From the NCBI GenBank assembly GCA_022844565.1, contig JALHLK010000046.1, positions 1-39,160 on the forward strand: 39,160 nt of DNA. The letters run 5' to 3'. The notes under the pieces were generated by a model that made no database searches, had not been told where the DNA came from, and saw nothing but the letters and a program-made list of their open reading frames with translations. Positions within the stretch are counted from its first letter, which is position 1, and the number at the start of each line of letters is the position of its first letter. Origin of the DNA: Saprospiraceae bacterium. Its GTDB lineage: Bacteria > Bacteroidota > Bacteroidia > Chitinophagales > Saprospiraceae. This document shows, piece by piece, positions 26,087 to 35,350 of this stretch. The translations under genes and the position numbers were made by a program.

Positions 26087-27112
26087 ATGTCCAAATTTCT
26101 AACAACGCTACTTCTCTGTTTGCCATTTATTATAATTTGTCAACCGACGATCACATCATCTGTTCATCAGCCAAAGATAGGCCAATCGTTTACTAGCGTT
26201 TCATTTGCGGTAGAGGAGGATTCTGTACTTGTAGCTTCACCAGGGGATGCAGGTATCAATAAAACATGGAATTTTTCTAAATTAAGTAAAGGTAATGAGA
26301 TCTTATCTACCTACATTGACCCAAATACACTTGCTTTAAAGGATTTGGTCAAAGCATTGGATGTCAATATGGGATTAAAGACACTAGATGAAGATGGACC
26401 ATTTGTCGTATTAATGAATGTATCCAATACCCAAATTGTTAACAAGGGACTTACAAATGACACCATATTTATAACTGCTGACCCAGCACCCGTGGTGATG
26501 AAGTTTCCATTTCGATTTGGTGATAAATTCAATACTCGAAATGGTATAAAATTAGGAGATTCTTTAGAGTTTTTAAGTGTTAGATCACAAATTACCACAG
26601 AAGCAGATGCATATGGTACTATATCCACAGCTGATGGCATTTTTGACAATGTATTACGTGTGCGATCATTTTCTATTGACAGTGTTACCATCTCCTTTGG
26701 GGCAGATTTTGGCTTTAGTACGGTTGATACGAGCATCTCTTATGTATGGTATGCTGCTAATAGAGCAAACCCAGTTTTTCAATTAGAGACAACCTTGGTG
26801 GAAGGTAAAACAGTTGTAGATGCCTATTCGTTCTCAAAATCAAGAACTACAAATACCGAATTAACAGTAGGAGAGCATGTGGATGTATACCCAAATCCAT
26901 TTCAAGATAAAATTAATATCAGATCATCTAGCCAAGCTAGCCAATATACCCTAAAAGTTTTTGATAACATAGGCCGTAAAGTGGTAGAAAAGACCCTAGA
27001 TGACAATAAAGCTCCCAATATGGACCTTTCTAATCTACCCAGTGGACCTTATACTGTCCAAATTATCAATCCATCAGGTCTTGTAAAAGTGGTAAAAGTG
27101 GTAAAGCAATAA
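26087..27112 (+). CDS. T9SS type A sorting domain-containing protein
   Basis: A 341-residue exported protein. The ATG at 26087 is chosen over an in-frame TTG at 26051, because it places the signal peptide (ends IICQP) at the N-terminus and leaves the -7 box outside the coding region. The body (about 25-265) is beta-rich with no recognised enzymatic motif. Residues about 272-341 are the type A C-terminal sorting domain: VYPNPFQDKINI, LKVFDNIGRKV, LPSGPYTVQI and a terminal VKVVKQ. The domain sends the protein through the type IX system to the surface or medium. The pirin gene starts 22 bases later. Function unknown. Confidence 0.88.
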   Translation: MSKFLTTLLLCLPFIIICQPTITSSVHQPKIGQSFTSVSFAVEEDSVLVASPGDAGINKTWNFSKLSKGNEILSTYIDPNTLALKDLVKALDVNMGLKTLDEDGPFVVLMNVSNTQIVNKGLTNDTIFITADPAPVVMKFPFRFGDKFNTRNGIKLGDSLEFLSVRSQITTEADAYGTISTADGIFDNVLRVRSFSIDSVTISFGADFGFSTVDTSISYVWYAANRANPVFQLETTLVEGKTVVDAYSFSKSRTTNTELTVGEHVDVYPNPFQDKINIRSSSQASQYTLKVFDNIGRKVVEKTLDDNKAPNMDLSNLPSGPYTVQIINPSGLVKVVKVVKQ

Positions 27113-27134
27113 ATAATCAAAATTTCATATTAAA

Positions 27135-27854
27135 ATGATAAATACATACTCAACGCTTCATAAAGCGGATACTCGAGGTGATGCAAATCACGGTTGGCTT
27201 CAATCAAAACATACCTTTAGCTTTGCAAGTTACTACAATCCTGAGCGAATGCATTTTGGGGTAATTAGAGTATTGAATGACGATATCGTAGCTCCAAGTA
27301 GAGGTTTTAGTGCACACCCTCATGATAATATGGAAATTATTTCTATCCCACTTGAGGGTGATTTAGAACACAAAGACAGCATGGGCAATACCACTGTGAT
27401 CCGAGAAGACGACATACAGGTCATGAGCGCAGGCACAGGCGTAACCCATAGCGAGTATAATAAAAGTAGTGAAAATGAAGTCAAGTTTCTGCAAATTTGG
27501 ATTTTTCCAAACAAAAGAAATGTGACACCAAGATACGATCAAATATCGATCAAGGGCCTCGAAAGACAAAATGATTTTTTCCAAATTTTATCGCCAAATA
27601 TGGATGATCAAGGTGTGTGGATTCATCAAGATGCCTGGTTTCATATTGGCAAATTTGAAGAAAATATTGAAAAAACATATGCTCTAAAAAAATTTGGTAA
27701 TGGTCTGTATATATTTGTATTGGAAGGAGCGGTAGAGATTGATGGCCAAAAGCTTGAGGAGCGCGATGGATACGGCTTGTGGGATGTATCGGGTTTCACA
27801 TTAAGATCTTTGAAAGATAGCAAAGTGCTTGTGATGGAGGTGCCTATGAAATAG
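27135..27854 (+). CDS. pirin family bicupin protein (YhaK-like)
   Basis: A 239-residue cytosolic bicupin. The N-terminal cupin carries the pirin signature: HTFSFASYYNP, SAHPHDNMEIIS and GTGVTHSEYN, which give the His/His/His/Glu metal site. LQIWIFPNKRNVTPRYDQ links to the second cupin. Length and order match E. coli YhaK/YhhW; YhhW-type pirins have quercetin dioxygenase activity in vitro, but the physiological role is unclear. It follows the T9SS gene by 22 bases and may share its message. Confidence 0.9.
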   Translation: MINTYSTLHKADTRGDANHGWLQSKHTFSFASYYNPERMHFGVIRVLNDDIVAPSRGFSAHPHDNMEIISIPLEGDLEHKDSMGNTTVIREDDIQVMSAGTGVTHSEYNKSSENEVKFLQIWIFPNKRNVTPRYDQISIKGLERQNDFFQILSPNMDDQGVWIHQDAWFHIGKFEENIEKTYALKKFGNGLYIFVLEGAVEIDGQKLEERDGYGLWDVSGFTLRSLKDSKVLVMEVPMK

Positions 27855-28208
27855 TGATAAGTCGGAGAATAAAAATCTTTCTTTTTTTAATAAGGGGTAC
27901 TTAAAGTTCGAAATTTTCAAAACTATAAAATTAAATTTTTATTGTTCGAATGATTAACTAAAAGTCTTTAGTACTTAACTTCTTGTTTTAGGTCTTTAGC
28001 TATTTTAGGTTTTAATAGTAAAGGTCGGTAAGATTCATAAGGTTGATTATTTGGCTTGCAAAGATTGAAAAATCATAAAATTGGTACAAACTTTATTGTA
28101 TACTTAATTCATCAGGCCAAGGATTAACGGCCAAAGACCAAATGTTTGAGAGTTGAAATGTGATTTAAAACAAAAAGGTTTATTTGTAAAAAAAATGGTA
28201 TTTAAGAT
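27855..28208. other. AT-rich intergenic region with repeat words
   Basis: No coding potential. It holds degenerate words related to the purine-rich repeat family: CCAAAGACCA at 28131-28140 is identical to 10838-10847, and complementary forms such as AGTCTTTAG and GGTCTTTAG occur at about 27963-28000. Confidence 0.45.
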
Positions 28209-28472
28209 TTAACTCATCAATAGAAATAAATGTGAAATGAAGATCAAGAGTATAGCATAAAACGCATAGGATTGTATCGCAAACTTGTCTTTACGCCATG
28301 CCATTATGGATAAAACTAAAAGTACTATTGCACCTAAGAGAATAGGAATTGTAATTGATTCTCTTAAAATACCAAACCATACAGGATTAAACTTAGTGTA
28401 ATAGACCAGCGCTAATACTCCAATCCATGCTGTTGGTATGATTGATAAAAGAAATAAAGTTTTAGATTTCAT
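28209..28472 (-). CDS. small integral membrane protein
   Basis: An 87-residue protein of unknown function with three hydrophobic segments, about residues 6-25, 40-58 and 66-86, separated by short basic loops (MAWRKDKFA after the second). It begins at an ATG and ends MS. No family was recognised. It is flanked by non-coding DNA on both sides. The regular helix pattern and positive-inside charge suggest a real gene. Confidence 0.6.
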   Translation of the reverse strand: MKSKTLFLLSIIPTAWIGVLALVYYTKFNPVWFGILRESITIPILLGAIVLLVLSIMAWRKDKFAIQSYAFYAILLIFISHLFLLMS

Positions 28473-28824
28473 TTTTTACCGATTTGCTTTTTATAGTTGA
28501 AAAAATATTATAGAAAAGTTCAAAACCCGGTTGCGCTGTCCTCGAATTATTAACCTTGTTCTTTTAATTTATTTACTTGCTTCTTAAACCCAGATTACGC
28601 ATTGGACTTTTTTCGAAAGGAAACTAGGCAAAATAGTAGTGAAGCACATGAGCCGCGTAAAAAATAGATATCCGAAATATCAATTTAGCTGCGAAATAAA
28701 ACCAACTGGATTTTAGCTATTTCTATTCTAAATGGTTCATAAGCCATAGAGGACGGAAAATTGAGTACTGAAACTAATATGAAGCATAATTTTCTTGCAG
28801 TTAATTTCTAATGCGTAATCAGGG
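28473..28824. other. intergenic region mostly filled by the inverted-repeat element
   Basis: Apart from the 240-base element, the remaining 114 bases upstream of the small membrane protein are AT-rich and hold no recognised gene or clear promoter box. Confidence 0.4.
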
Positions 28825-28826
28825 TT
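28587..28826. mobile_element. MITE-like element with 20-bp terminal inverted repeats
   Basis: AACCCAGATTACGCATTGGA (28587-28606) is matched in reverse complement by AACCCTGATTACGCATTAGA (28826 to 28807), 18 of 20 bases. The 240-base interval has no reading frame of note. The right end overlaps the last two bases of the glucosidase stop codon. No clear target-site duplication was found. Confidence 0.55.
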
Positions 28827-31470
28827 AAACTGTCTTTTGCTCCAACATTAGATTCACCACCAAACCTGTCCAGCCTGTCTGATGTGATGCACCTAACCCT
28901 CTTCCCGTCTCACCATGAAAATATTCATAAAATAAAACTAAATCTTCAAACTTCTTTTCTCTAAAATATTGGCCATGTGCACTGTTTACTGGCCTATCTC
29001 CATCGCTGTCTTTTCTAAACAAATTGATCAAACGAGTACTGATTAATTCGGCTATATCATCAAAGGTAAGCATGTTGCCTGATTTTGCTGGACATTCTAT
29101 TTTAATCGCATCACCATAATATTTATAGTACTCTCGTAAAGCCTCCACAATCATATAATTAATTGGAAACCATATAGGGCCTCTCCAATTGGAATTGCCA
29201 CCAAACATATAAGATGTCGATTCAGCGGGATCATAGCGTACACTATACGTTTGTCCATCAATATTAATATTATAAGGTGTCTTGTGTATTTTAGAAAGTG
29301 ACCTAACGCCATATTTACTTAAGAATTCATCCTCATCAACCAATGAATTCATAATTTTCAATAATCTGTTTTTAGGCATTAGAGAGAGTAGTAAGTCCTT
29401 ATCTGTATCGTAGTCTTCTATGACAAGATATTTGCCTTTATTGGCCCGATAATTTCTAAACCATTCGAGCCTTCCTTTAAATCCTGGTAACTTATCCATT
29501 GCCTCTTTAGGTATTACAGTCACAGGGTTAATAGTCATTAATCCTACCAATGATCTAGTTTTTAGGGGAATCATGGTATTATTAGGTTTAACCAAAAGGT
29601 CAAAAAAGAAACCATCTACTTCGTCCCAAAGGCTGCTTCCGTCGGGTTTAGGGCTATTCAATGCTTCAGCTATATAGATAAAGTGTTCAAAAAACTTGGT
29701 GGCCATATCTTCATATGACTTATCATACTGAGCAATCTCGATAGCCATCTGAAGCATGTTAAGACTATACAAAGCCATCCAAGCCGTACCGTCTGCTTGC
29801 TCTAAATAGCCCCCTCCAGGTAACCCTTGACTTCTATCAAATAAGCCAATGTTATCCAATCCTAAGAAACCACCTTCAAAAATATTGTTGTCGTGTCTAT
29901 CTTTTCTATTGATCCACCAAGTAAAATTGATGACCAATTTATTGAAAACACGTTTTAAGAAGTATAAATCACCTATGCCTGTTTTATCCTTGTCTATTTC
30001 ATAGATTCGATAGGTTGCCCAAGCTTGTACAGGAGGATTTACATCGCTAAAAGACCATTCATAGGCAGGAATTTGGCCTTTGGGTGACATATACCATTCT
30101 CTAAGCATCAGGACCATCTGGTGTTTGGCAAAAGCGGGGTCTATCAAAGCTAAGGGGATGCAATGAAATGCTAAATCCCAAGCTGCATACCATGGATATT
30201 CCCATTTATCAGGCATCGAGATGATATCTTCATTGATGAGGTGTTTCCATTGATGGTTACGCCCATATTTTCTCCAGCCAGATGGTTTTGGTTGTTTTGC
30301 ATCTCCAGCTATCCACTCCTCTATATCTAGGCTATAAAATTGTTTAGTCCAGAGCATTCCAGCAAGTCCCTGCCTGATTATTTTTGCATCGTCGGGAGAA
30401 AAATTTTGAGTATACGGCTCATAGAATTCATTACACTCTTCCTTTCGCTTAGCCATGATGTCTACATAAGATACGCCAAGTGGGTCTATTAAATTACCAT
30501 CTTTTGAAAGACGAAGCTTAATAATCTGGCTACCGTCACCTTCGATTGTAAAATGGTATAAAGGTGAAAACTTAGTACCAGACGTATGACTTTCCGCAGC
30601 TTTAAAATTGTCATGAGTCACCATATCGTGAAAAAGATCTTTCACATAAGGTTTTTGATTTTTTAAGCCAAATAATCGTTCGGCATTAGAATCATTCTCC
30701 GTAAAAAGAAGTCTGTCTGGGGTTTCAAAATATAATGTGTAATCATCTAATTTTGGATGTGATGCTTTTACTTTTCCAAAACCTGATCCACCTTCTTGTT
30801 TTTCGATGATTGGTTTTTCAATATTTTCTTTAAAGCCCCACTCATTTCTAAAAAGGAGTGTTGGTAATAGCCAAATATCAGCAGCCTGCTTAGACCTATT
30901 TTTTACATTGATTTTGATGAGGATATCGTCTTCGCTTCCTTTTGCGTAGGTAATGTAGACGTCAAAATAATTCTTATTGTCAAAAATACCCGTGTCTAAG
31001 ACCTCATATTCCGTATGATTGAGACCACGCATTTTGTTTATTCTCAATAAATCGGCATAAGGATACTTGTTTTGGCTATATTTATACAAATACTTCATGT
31101 AGGAGTGCGTAGGTGTATTTTCAAGATAAAAATACAACTCTTTTACATCTTCCCCATGATTACCCTCAGGACCTGCAAGACCAAAAAGTCTTTCTTTAAG
31201 TATAGAATCTTTGCCATTCCACATAGCAAGGGAAAAACAAAGATTACACCTTATGTCAGAGATGCCAGCTATACCATCCTCGCCCCACCTGTATGCGCGC
31301 ATACGTGCCTGATCGTGGGTAAAATATGACCATACGTCACCATTGTCGCTGTAATCTTCTCTTACAGTTCCCCATTGGCGTTCACTTAGATAAGGACCCC
31401 AATGATGCCATTTTCTACCTTTTTCGTAATTTTCTTTTAGTCTTTTACTCTCTTCGCACATAGTATTCAT
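28825..31470 (-). CDS. GH63-type (MGH1-like) glucosidase
   Basis: An 881-residue protein without a signal peptide, so probably cytosolic. The N-terminal block HHWGPYLSERQWGTVREDYS and HDQARMRAYRWGEDGIAGI are typical of bacterial MGH1/GH63 proteins. The (alpha/alpha)6 barrel includes WEYPWYAAWDLAFH with the likely catalytic Asp, GNSNWRGPIWFPINY and a C-terminal YFHGETGRGLGASHQTGW, which carries conserved barrel residues. Related enzymes act on alpha-glucosides such as mannosylglycerate, glucosylglycerate or trehalose-like osmolytes; the substrate is not readable. It stands alone on the strand, with a non-coding gap of 505 bases upstream. A minus-strand TAATTTTT at 31501-31508 is a weak -7 candidate. 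Confidence 0.9.
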   Translation of the reverse strand: MNTMCEESKRLKENYEKGRKWHHWGPYLSERQWGTVREDYSDNGDVWSYFTHDQARMRAYRWGEDGIAGISDIRCNLCFSLAMWNGKDSILKERLFGLAGPEGNHGEDVKELYFYLENTPTHSYMKYLYKYSQNKYPYADLLRINKMRGLNHTEYEVLDTGIFDNKNYFDVYITYAKGSEDDILIKINVKNRSKQAADIWLLPTLLFRNEWGFKENIEKPIIEKQEGGSGFGKVKASHPKLDDYTLYFETPDRLLFTENDSNAERLFGLKNQKPYVKDLFHDMVTHDNFKAAESHTSGTKFSPLYHFTIEGDGSQIIKLRLSKDGNLIDPLGVSYVDIMAKRKEECNEFYEPYTQNFSPDDAKIIRQGLAGMLWTKQFYSLDIEEWIAGDAKQPKPSGWRKYGRNHQWKHLINEDIISMPDKWEYPWYAAWDLAFHCIPLALIDPAFAKHQMVLMLREWYMSPKGQIPAYEWSFSDVNPPVQAWATYRIYEIDKDKTGIGDLYFLKRVFNKLVINFTWWINRKDRHDNNIFEGGFLGLDNIGLFDRSQGLPGGGYLEQADGTAWMALYSLNMLQMAIEIAQYDKSYEDMATKFFEHFIYIAEALNSPKPDGSSLWDEVDGFFFDLLVKPNNTMIPLKTRSLVGLMTINPVTVIPKEAMDKLPGFKGRLEWFRNYRANKGKYLVIEDYDTDKDLLLSLMPKNRLLKIMNSLVDEDEFLSKYGVRSLSKIHKTPYNINIDGQTYSVRYDPAESTSYMFGGNSNWRGPIWFPINYMIVEALREYYKYYGDAIKIECPAKSGNMLTFDDIAELISTRLINLFRKDSDGDRPVNSAHGQYFREKKFEDLVLFYEYFHGETGRGLGASHQTGWTGLVVNLMLEQKTV

Positions 31471-31975
31471 AAATTAACCAGCTTGCACATCGATAACGAA
31501 AAAAATTACATTTAAAAACTTGATCTTATTTTCCAATATCTGTGCTAAGAAGGGCTGCGATGATCGCTGTAGTTGAGGCATGTAGGCCACAGTTACGCTT
31601 CAAAATCGCTTGCGGCGATTTCTTTACACACTTCATCTTGATATTGAAAATAATATATTGCGTTTTATTATGCATTCACATTCTTCCCGATACACTAGGC
31701 TTTTTCGAAATGTAAAAATCAGAATATAAATCTAAAGAACCAAGTTATGTTCAGAAAAATCACAATTATAAACTGAATGATGCAAAAATTATTTTTATAA
31801 GATAAAGCAATTAGCTTTGAGCTGTTAGTTATTGGCTTTAAAAAATGGTTCTGGGGTAAAGTCTGTAGCTATCATTAATTATTAGTATATTATGAGGAGT
31901 TCAAAAGCCTTTTCTTATTGGTTTTGCTCCCAAGTTTGGCAAATATAGTACTTTTACCCCCTGAATAAATGCAAA
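31471..31975. other. 505-bp intergenic region between divergent genes
   Basis: It contains a hairpin (AAATCGC 31603-31609 with GCGATTT 31615-31621) and the second copy of the 60-base repeat (31801-31860). No frame above background was seen. Promoters for the glucosidase and cyanophycinase should lie at its two ends. Confidence 0.5.
31801..31860. repeat. 60-bp dispersed repeat, copy 2
   Basis: Matches 8155-8214 at about 47 of 60 positions by ungapped eye alignment, with an identical 18-base core at 31835-31852. Confidence 0.6.
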
Positions 31976-32833
31976 ATGAATTTTAAAGGTACTTTAATAC
32001 CCATCGGAGGGAATGAAGATAAAGGGATAGAAAAAAGTGAGATATACACACTTGAATATATTACCAGTGGCATATTAGCTAGGGTTGTGAAGGAGAGTGG
32101 AGGTATAGATGCACACATCGTAGTTATACCAACTGCCTCCAGTATCCCTGATAAAGTGATAGCCAATTACAAAAAAGCATTTATAAAATTAGGTTGCACA
32201 AATGTACATATATTAGATATTAGAGAAAGGGAGCAATCTGAAATGCCTGAAAGCATTACTTTGATAAAAATGGCAGATTGCGTTATGTTTTCAGGAGGAG
32301 ATCAATCTAAGATTACTAAAATAATAGGTGGTACCATTATTCATCATATCATGTTGGATAGGCTTAAAAACGAAGACTTTGTAATAGCAGGTACAAGTGC
32401 TGGAGCGATGTGTATGTCTGATGAGATGATCACAGGTGGAAGTAGTACCGAGTCTTTTTATAAAGGTGCTGTAGGCCTGGACAAAGGCATGGGGTTTATC
32501 TCCAACGTTATCATTGATTCTCATTTTATACAACGTGGACGCTTTGGCAGGTTAGCAGAAGCCGTAGCTCACTTTCCTACGCTTATAGGTGTAGGTTTGT
32601 CGGAAGATACAGGCCTTGTCATCAAAAATTGTAACTATTTTGAAGTGATCGGCTCAGGAATGATCATCATTTTTGACCCCCATAACTTACATCACAATAA
32701 CATAAAAATCCTCGCTGACGGAACACCCATTACCCTTACCAATTTAACGACACATGTCCTCGCAAATGGCGATCAGTTTGATATCGAAAAGAGAATAGTG
32801 AAAGTTTTACCTATGGATGCTGTTTTTAGTTAA
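31976..32833 (+). CDS. cphB: cyanophycinase
   Basis: A 285-residue serine peptidase (family S51) that cuts cyanophycin into beta-Asp-Arg dipeptides. The nucleophile Ser141 lies in GTSAGA (139-144), a nucleophile elbow typical of the family. Other family blocks are IPIGGNEDKG at 8-17, GGDQ at 107-110, DSHF at 181-184, RGRFGRL, and GLSEDTGL with Glu210. There is no signal peptide, so it acts in the cytosol on stored polymer, unlike secreted cyanophycinases of scavengers. The ATG at 31976 gives the canonical N-terminus. It faces the DUF4143 gene and lies 2.5 kb from the synthetase operon. Confidence 0.94.
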   Translation: MNFKGTLIPIGGNEDKGIEKSEIYTLEYITSGILARVVKESGGIDAHIVVIPTASSIPDKVIANYKKAFIKLGCTNVHILDIREREQSEMPESITLIKMADCVMFSGGDQSKITKIIGGTIIHHIMLDRLKNEDFVIAGTSAGAMCMSDEMITGGSSTESFYKGAVGLDKGMGFISNVIIDSHFIQRGRFGRLAEAVAHFPTLIGVGLSEDTGLVIKNCNYFEVIGSGMIIIFDPHNLHHNNIKILADGTPITLTNLTTHVLANGDQFDIEKRIVKVLPMDAVFS

Positions 32834-32970
32834 TGGGCAATGATTTCAATGGGCAATTCCCTGCGGGGCATTTGGCAATGATTTCAATGGGGTAATTCTC
32901 CTCAAAGGCTAAATAAGTAGAGTGAAATGCCTACCGAGTAGGAGACTAAAAGCCAAAGAACAATTCAGTT
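32834..32970. repeat. GGCAAT-rich repeat, second location
   Basis: TTTCAATGGGCAATTCCCTG and flanking bases (32844-32870) repeat 10621-10647 with one mismatch. GGCAAT recurs at about 32836, 32852 and 32874, and AGACTAAAAGCCAAAGA at 32943-32959 repeats the purine-rich word of the first cluster. As at the first site, it sits between convergent genes. Confidence 0.7.
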
Positions 32971-34266
32971 TTATAAACACCAAGTGGCATACAATGGTAC
33001 CGATTTTATACTGTTTTCAAAGCCAAAATTTTTTAAAGAAAGTATTATAGAGTTTGGAGCTTGATACTTTTTGATAAATATTGAAAGTGATGTGGACCGG
33101 GTCCTATGGCCACTTTTAACTTCAATAGGAATGACTTCAGTTGCATTTTGGATGACAAAATCGCATTCCGCTGTATTTTCGTTTTTCCAGTAAAGCAATT
33201 TATACCCTTTAGAATTTAAAACCTGTGCAACATAATTTTCGATTAAGGCTCCTTTAAAAGTGTTATTAGGATCGATATCAGACAAAATCATTTGAATAGG
33301 ATAACCTGATTTTGTTGTCATCAATCCAATATCACTCATGTATAATTTGAAATCACTGAAGTCTCTGTAAGCCAAAATAGGTATATATCCATGAGTGATT
33401 TTATCACACTTTAATGCAATACCAGCATACATTAACCAATCAATGGCTTCACCAAAAATACTTGCAGTTCCTCCTTTTTGAACAATTTTATACTGAAATT
33501 TTTTGTTTTCCTTCGCAAGCTGTACAGGGATAGAATCATAACAAGCACGAATTTTTACTGCTAAACTTCCCGTCGCATATTTAGCCATATCTGCTGTGTA
33601 ATCACTTATTATTTGCATATGTATTTCCTGTACTTCAGAATAATTTTGGTTGGCTATAAAATTAGATACACACGCAGGCATGCCCCCAACGATGAGATAT
33701 GATTTAAAAAGGTCAAAACACAATCTGTGTAATGACTGATTCATTTCTAAATTGGTGTGGAAGTTTTCTTTTATCTTATCAGCAATAAAATCTTTGCCTT
33801 GGGCCCAGAGAAACTCTTCAAAGTCTAAAGGATAAAGTATGATTTCGTCTATTTTACCAACGGGATATGATATATTATCTCTATTTATGGCGACACCCAA
33901 TAAACTACCTGCAGCAGCTACATAATATTCTGGAGCGTCTTCTGCAAAAGATTTAAGACTTAGTAATGCTCGTGGGCATGATTGTATCTCATCAAAAACG
34001 ATTAATGTGTCTTCGTGGCTGATTTGAATGCCAAAGTTGGCTTCAATAAATGGTATGACTTCCTTTGGGTGAATATGTTGATCAAAAAAAAGATTTACGT
34101 AGGTCTGTACTTCAAGATTAATATAGACGATCCTTTCAAAATGTTCATTACCAAAAGATTTTATACTGTAAGTTTTTCCAACTTGACGTGCACCATTTAC
34201 AACCAAAGGCTTACGATTTCCCTTTGCTTTCCATTCCAATAATTGGATATCAATTTTTCGTTTCAT
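32971..34266 (-). CDS. AAA-type ATPase with C-terminal DUF4143
   Basis: A 431-residue cytosolic protein. Walker A GARQVGKT is at residues 25-32 and Walker B is in TLIVFDEIQ near 87-95, followed by the sensor-like YYVAAAGSLLGV. The C-terminal DUF4143 region contains AECDFVIQN and IPIEVKSG, the D...ExK arrangement of PD-(D/E)xK nuclease folds. Such genes are widespread, patchily distributed and of uncertain function. It interrupts the cyanophycin genes, has its own upstream inverted repeat, and is followed by dispersed repeats, which suggests an insertion. The ATG is at 34264-34266. Confidence 0.9.
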   Translation of the reverse strand: MKRKIDIQLLEWKAKGNRKPLVVNGARQVGKTYSIKSFGNEHFERIVYINLEVQTYVNLFFDQHIHPKEVIPFIEANFGIQISHEDTLIVFDEIQSCPRALLSLKSFAEDAPEYYVAAAGSLLGVAINRDNISYPVGKIDEIILYPLDFEEFLWAQGKDFIADKIKENFHTNLEMNQSLHRLCFDLFKSYLIVGGMPACVSNFIANQNYSEVQEIHMQIISDYTADMAKYATGSLAVKIRACYDSIPVQLAKENKKFQYKIVQKGGTASIFGEAIDWLMYAGIALKCDKITHGYIPILAYRDFSDFKLYMSDIGLMTTKSGYPIQMILSDIDPNNTFKGALIENYVAQVLNSKGYKLLYWKNENTAECDFVIQNATEVIPIEVKSGHRTRSTSLSIFIKKYQAPNSIILSLKNFGFENSIKSVPLYATWCL

Positions 34267-34286
34267 TGTGTAAAAATAAACAATTT

Positions 34287-34342
34287 TGACTTTATACTAT
34301 GAATAAATCAGAATATTTTGACTTTTTCATAGTATAAAGTCA
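34287..34342. promoter_or_regulatory. perfect 17-bp inverted repeat upstream of the DUF4143 gene
   Basis: TGACTTTATACTATGAA (34287-34303) and its exact reverse complement (34326-34342) are separated by 22 bases, in the gap upstream of the ATPase start at 34266. It could be an operator pair, a long hairpin, or a remnant of element ends. Confidence 0.65.
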
Positions 34343-34395
34343 TTACTATCTATTTTGGAGACTTCTAAAAAGGGATAATTTAGAAATTTTTGCAA

Positions 34396-35334
34396 TCACT
34401 CTCCTTCATAAATTGACACCTCCGTTTCTCCTGAAGACAGTCTAAATCCGCGATACATCCCTTCTGTGTTGAATGGCAATGCTACATTTCCATGGCGATC
34501 TACGGCTATCAAACCTCCATCTCCACCGAGTGCCAATACTCTTTTTTGAATCACTTCTTCCGCTGCTTCAGCTACTGTCATAGATTTGTGTTCCATTAGG
34601 CAAGATACATCATAGGCTACTACACCTCGGATAAAATACTCACCACTTCCTGTACAACTTACTGCACATGTCTTATTATTGGCATAGTTTCCAGCACCTA
34701 TCATCGGGCTATCACCTACTCTTCCCCATTTTTTATTAGTCATACCACCTGTAGATGTGGCCGCTGCTACATTGCCATTTTGGTCACAAGCCACAGCTCC
34801 TACAGTCCCGAATTTTGAATCTTTTCGATCGCTATGATCAAGTTGAAATTGGTTACTGTCTTTTATTTTTTGCCACTGGAGATATCTGAAATCATCATAA
34901 AAATAGGAATCTTCCAGCACATCATATCCTTGACTCACTGCAAACTGCATGGCTCCTTCACCGGCAAGAAAAACGTGGTCTGTTTTTTCCATTACAGCTC
35001 TCGCCAAAGAGATTGGATTTTTGATACCATTGATCAATGAAACAGCACCTGCTTTTAAGTTTTTACCCTCCATGATAGACGCATCCATTTCGTGAGTTCC
35101 CTTTGCGGTAAAGACAGCACCTCGTCCTGCATTAAAAAGTGGACAATCCTCTAATGATTTTACAGCCGTCTCTACTGCGTCTAAAGCACACCCACCATTT
35201 TCCAATATTTGATAACCTTGATCTAAAGCCTCTTGAAGAGCCTTTTTATAAGTGGCTTCTTTTTCTGGAGTCATTTGGCCTTTGATCAATGTGCCTGCTC
35301 CACCATGTATAGCTATTGAAAATATTTGATTCAT
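34396..35334 (-). CDS. iaaA: isoaspartyl peptidase / plant-type L-asparaginase
   Basis: A 312-residue Ntn-hydrolase that matures by self-cleavage before Thr177 in SKFGTVGA. Start is the ATG at 35332-35334, giving IAIHGGAGT at the N-terminus; an upstream in-frame TTG would overlap cphA. Family blocks are CPLFNAGRGAVF, MDASIMEG, GRVGDSPMIGAG and CTGSGEYFIR. It hydrolyses beta-aspartyl dipeptides, here most likely beta-Asp-Arg from cyanophycinase. It starts 16 bases after the cphA stop, and this linkage supports that role over plain asparagine use. Confidence 0.93.
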   Translation of the reverse strand: MNQIFSIAIHGGAGTLIKGQMTPEKEATYKKALQEALDQGYQILENGGCALDAVETAVKSLEDCPLFNAGRGAVFTAKGTHEMDASIMEGKNLKAGAVSLINGIKNPISLARAVMEKTDHVFLAGEGAMQFAVSQGYDVLEDSYFYDDFRYLQWQKIKDSNQFQLDHSDRKDSKFGTVGAVACDQNGNVAAATSTGGMTNKKWGRVGDSPMIGAGNYANNKTCAVSCTGSGEYFIRGVVAYDVSCLMEHKSMTVAEAAEEVIQKRVLALGGDGGLIAVDRHGNVALPFNTEGMYRGFRLSSGETEVSIYEGE

Positions 35335-35350
35335 ACTATAAACTGTTGAA

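Noticed and set aside
26311-26736. 141-codon minus-strand frame within the T9SS gene
   Set aside because: The plus-strand gene has a signal peptide and sorting domain; this frame is its antisense shadow.
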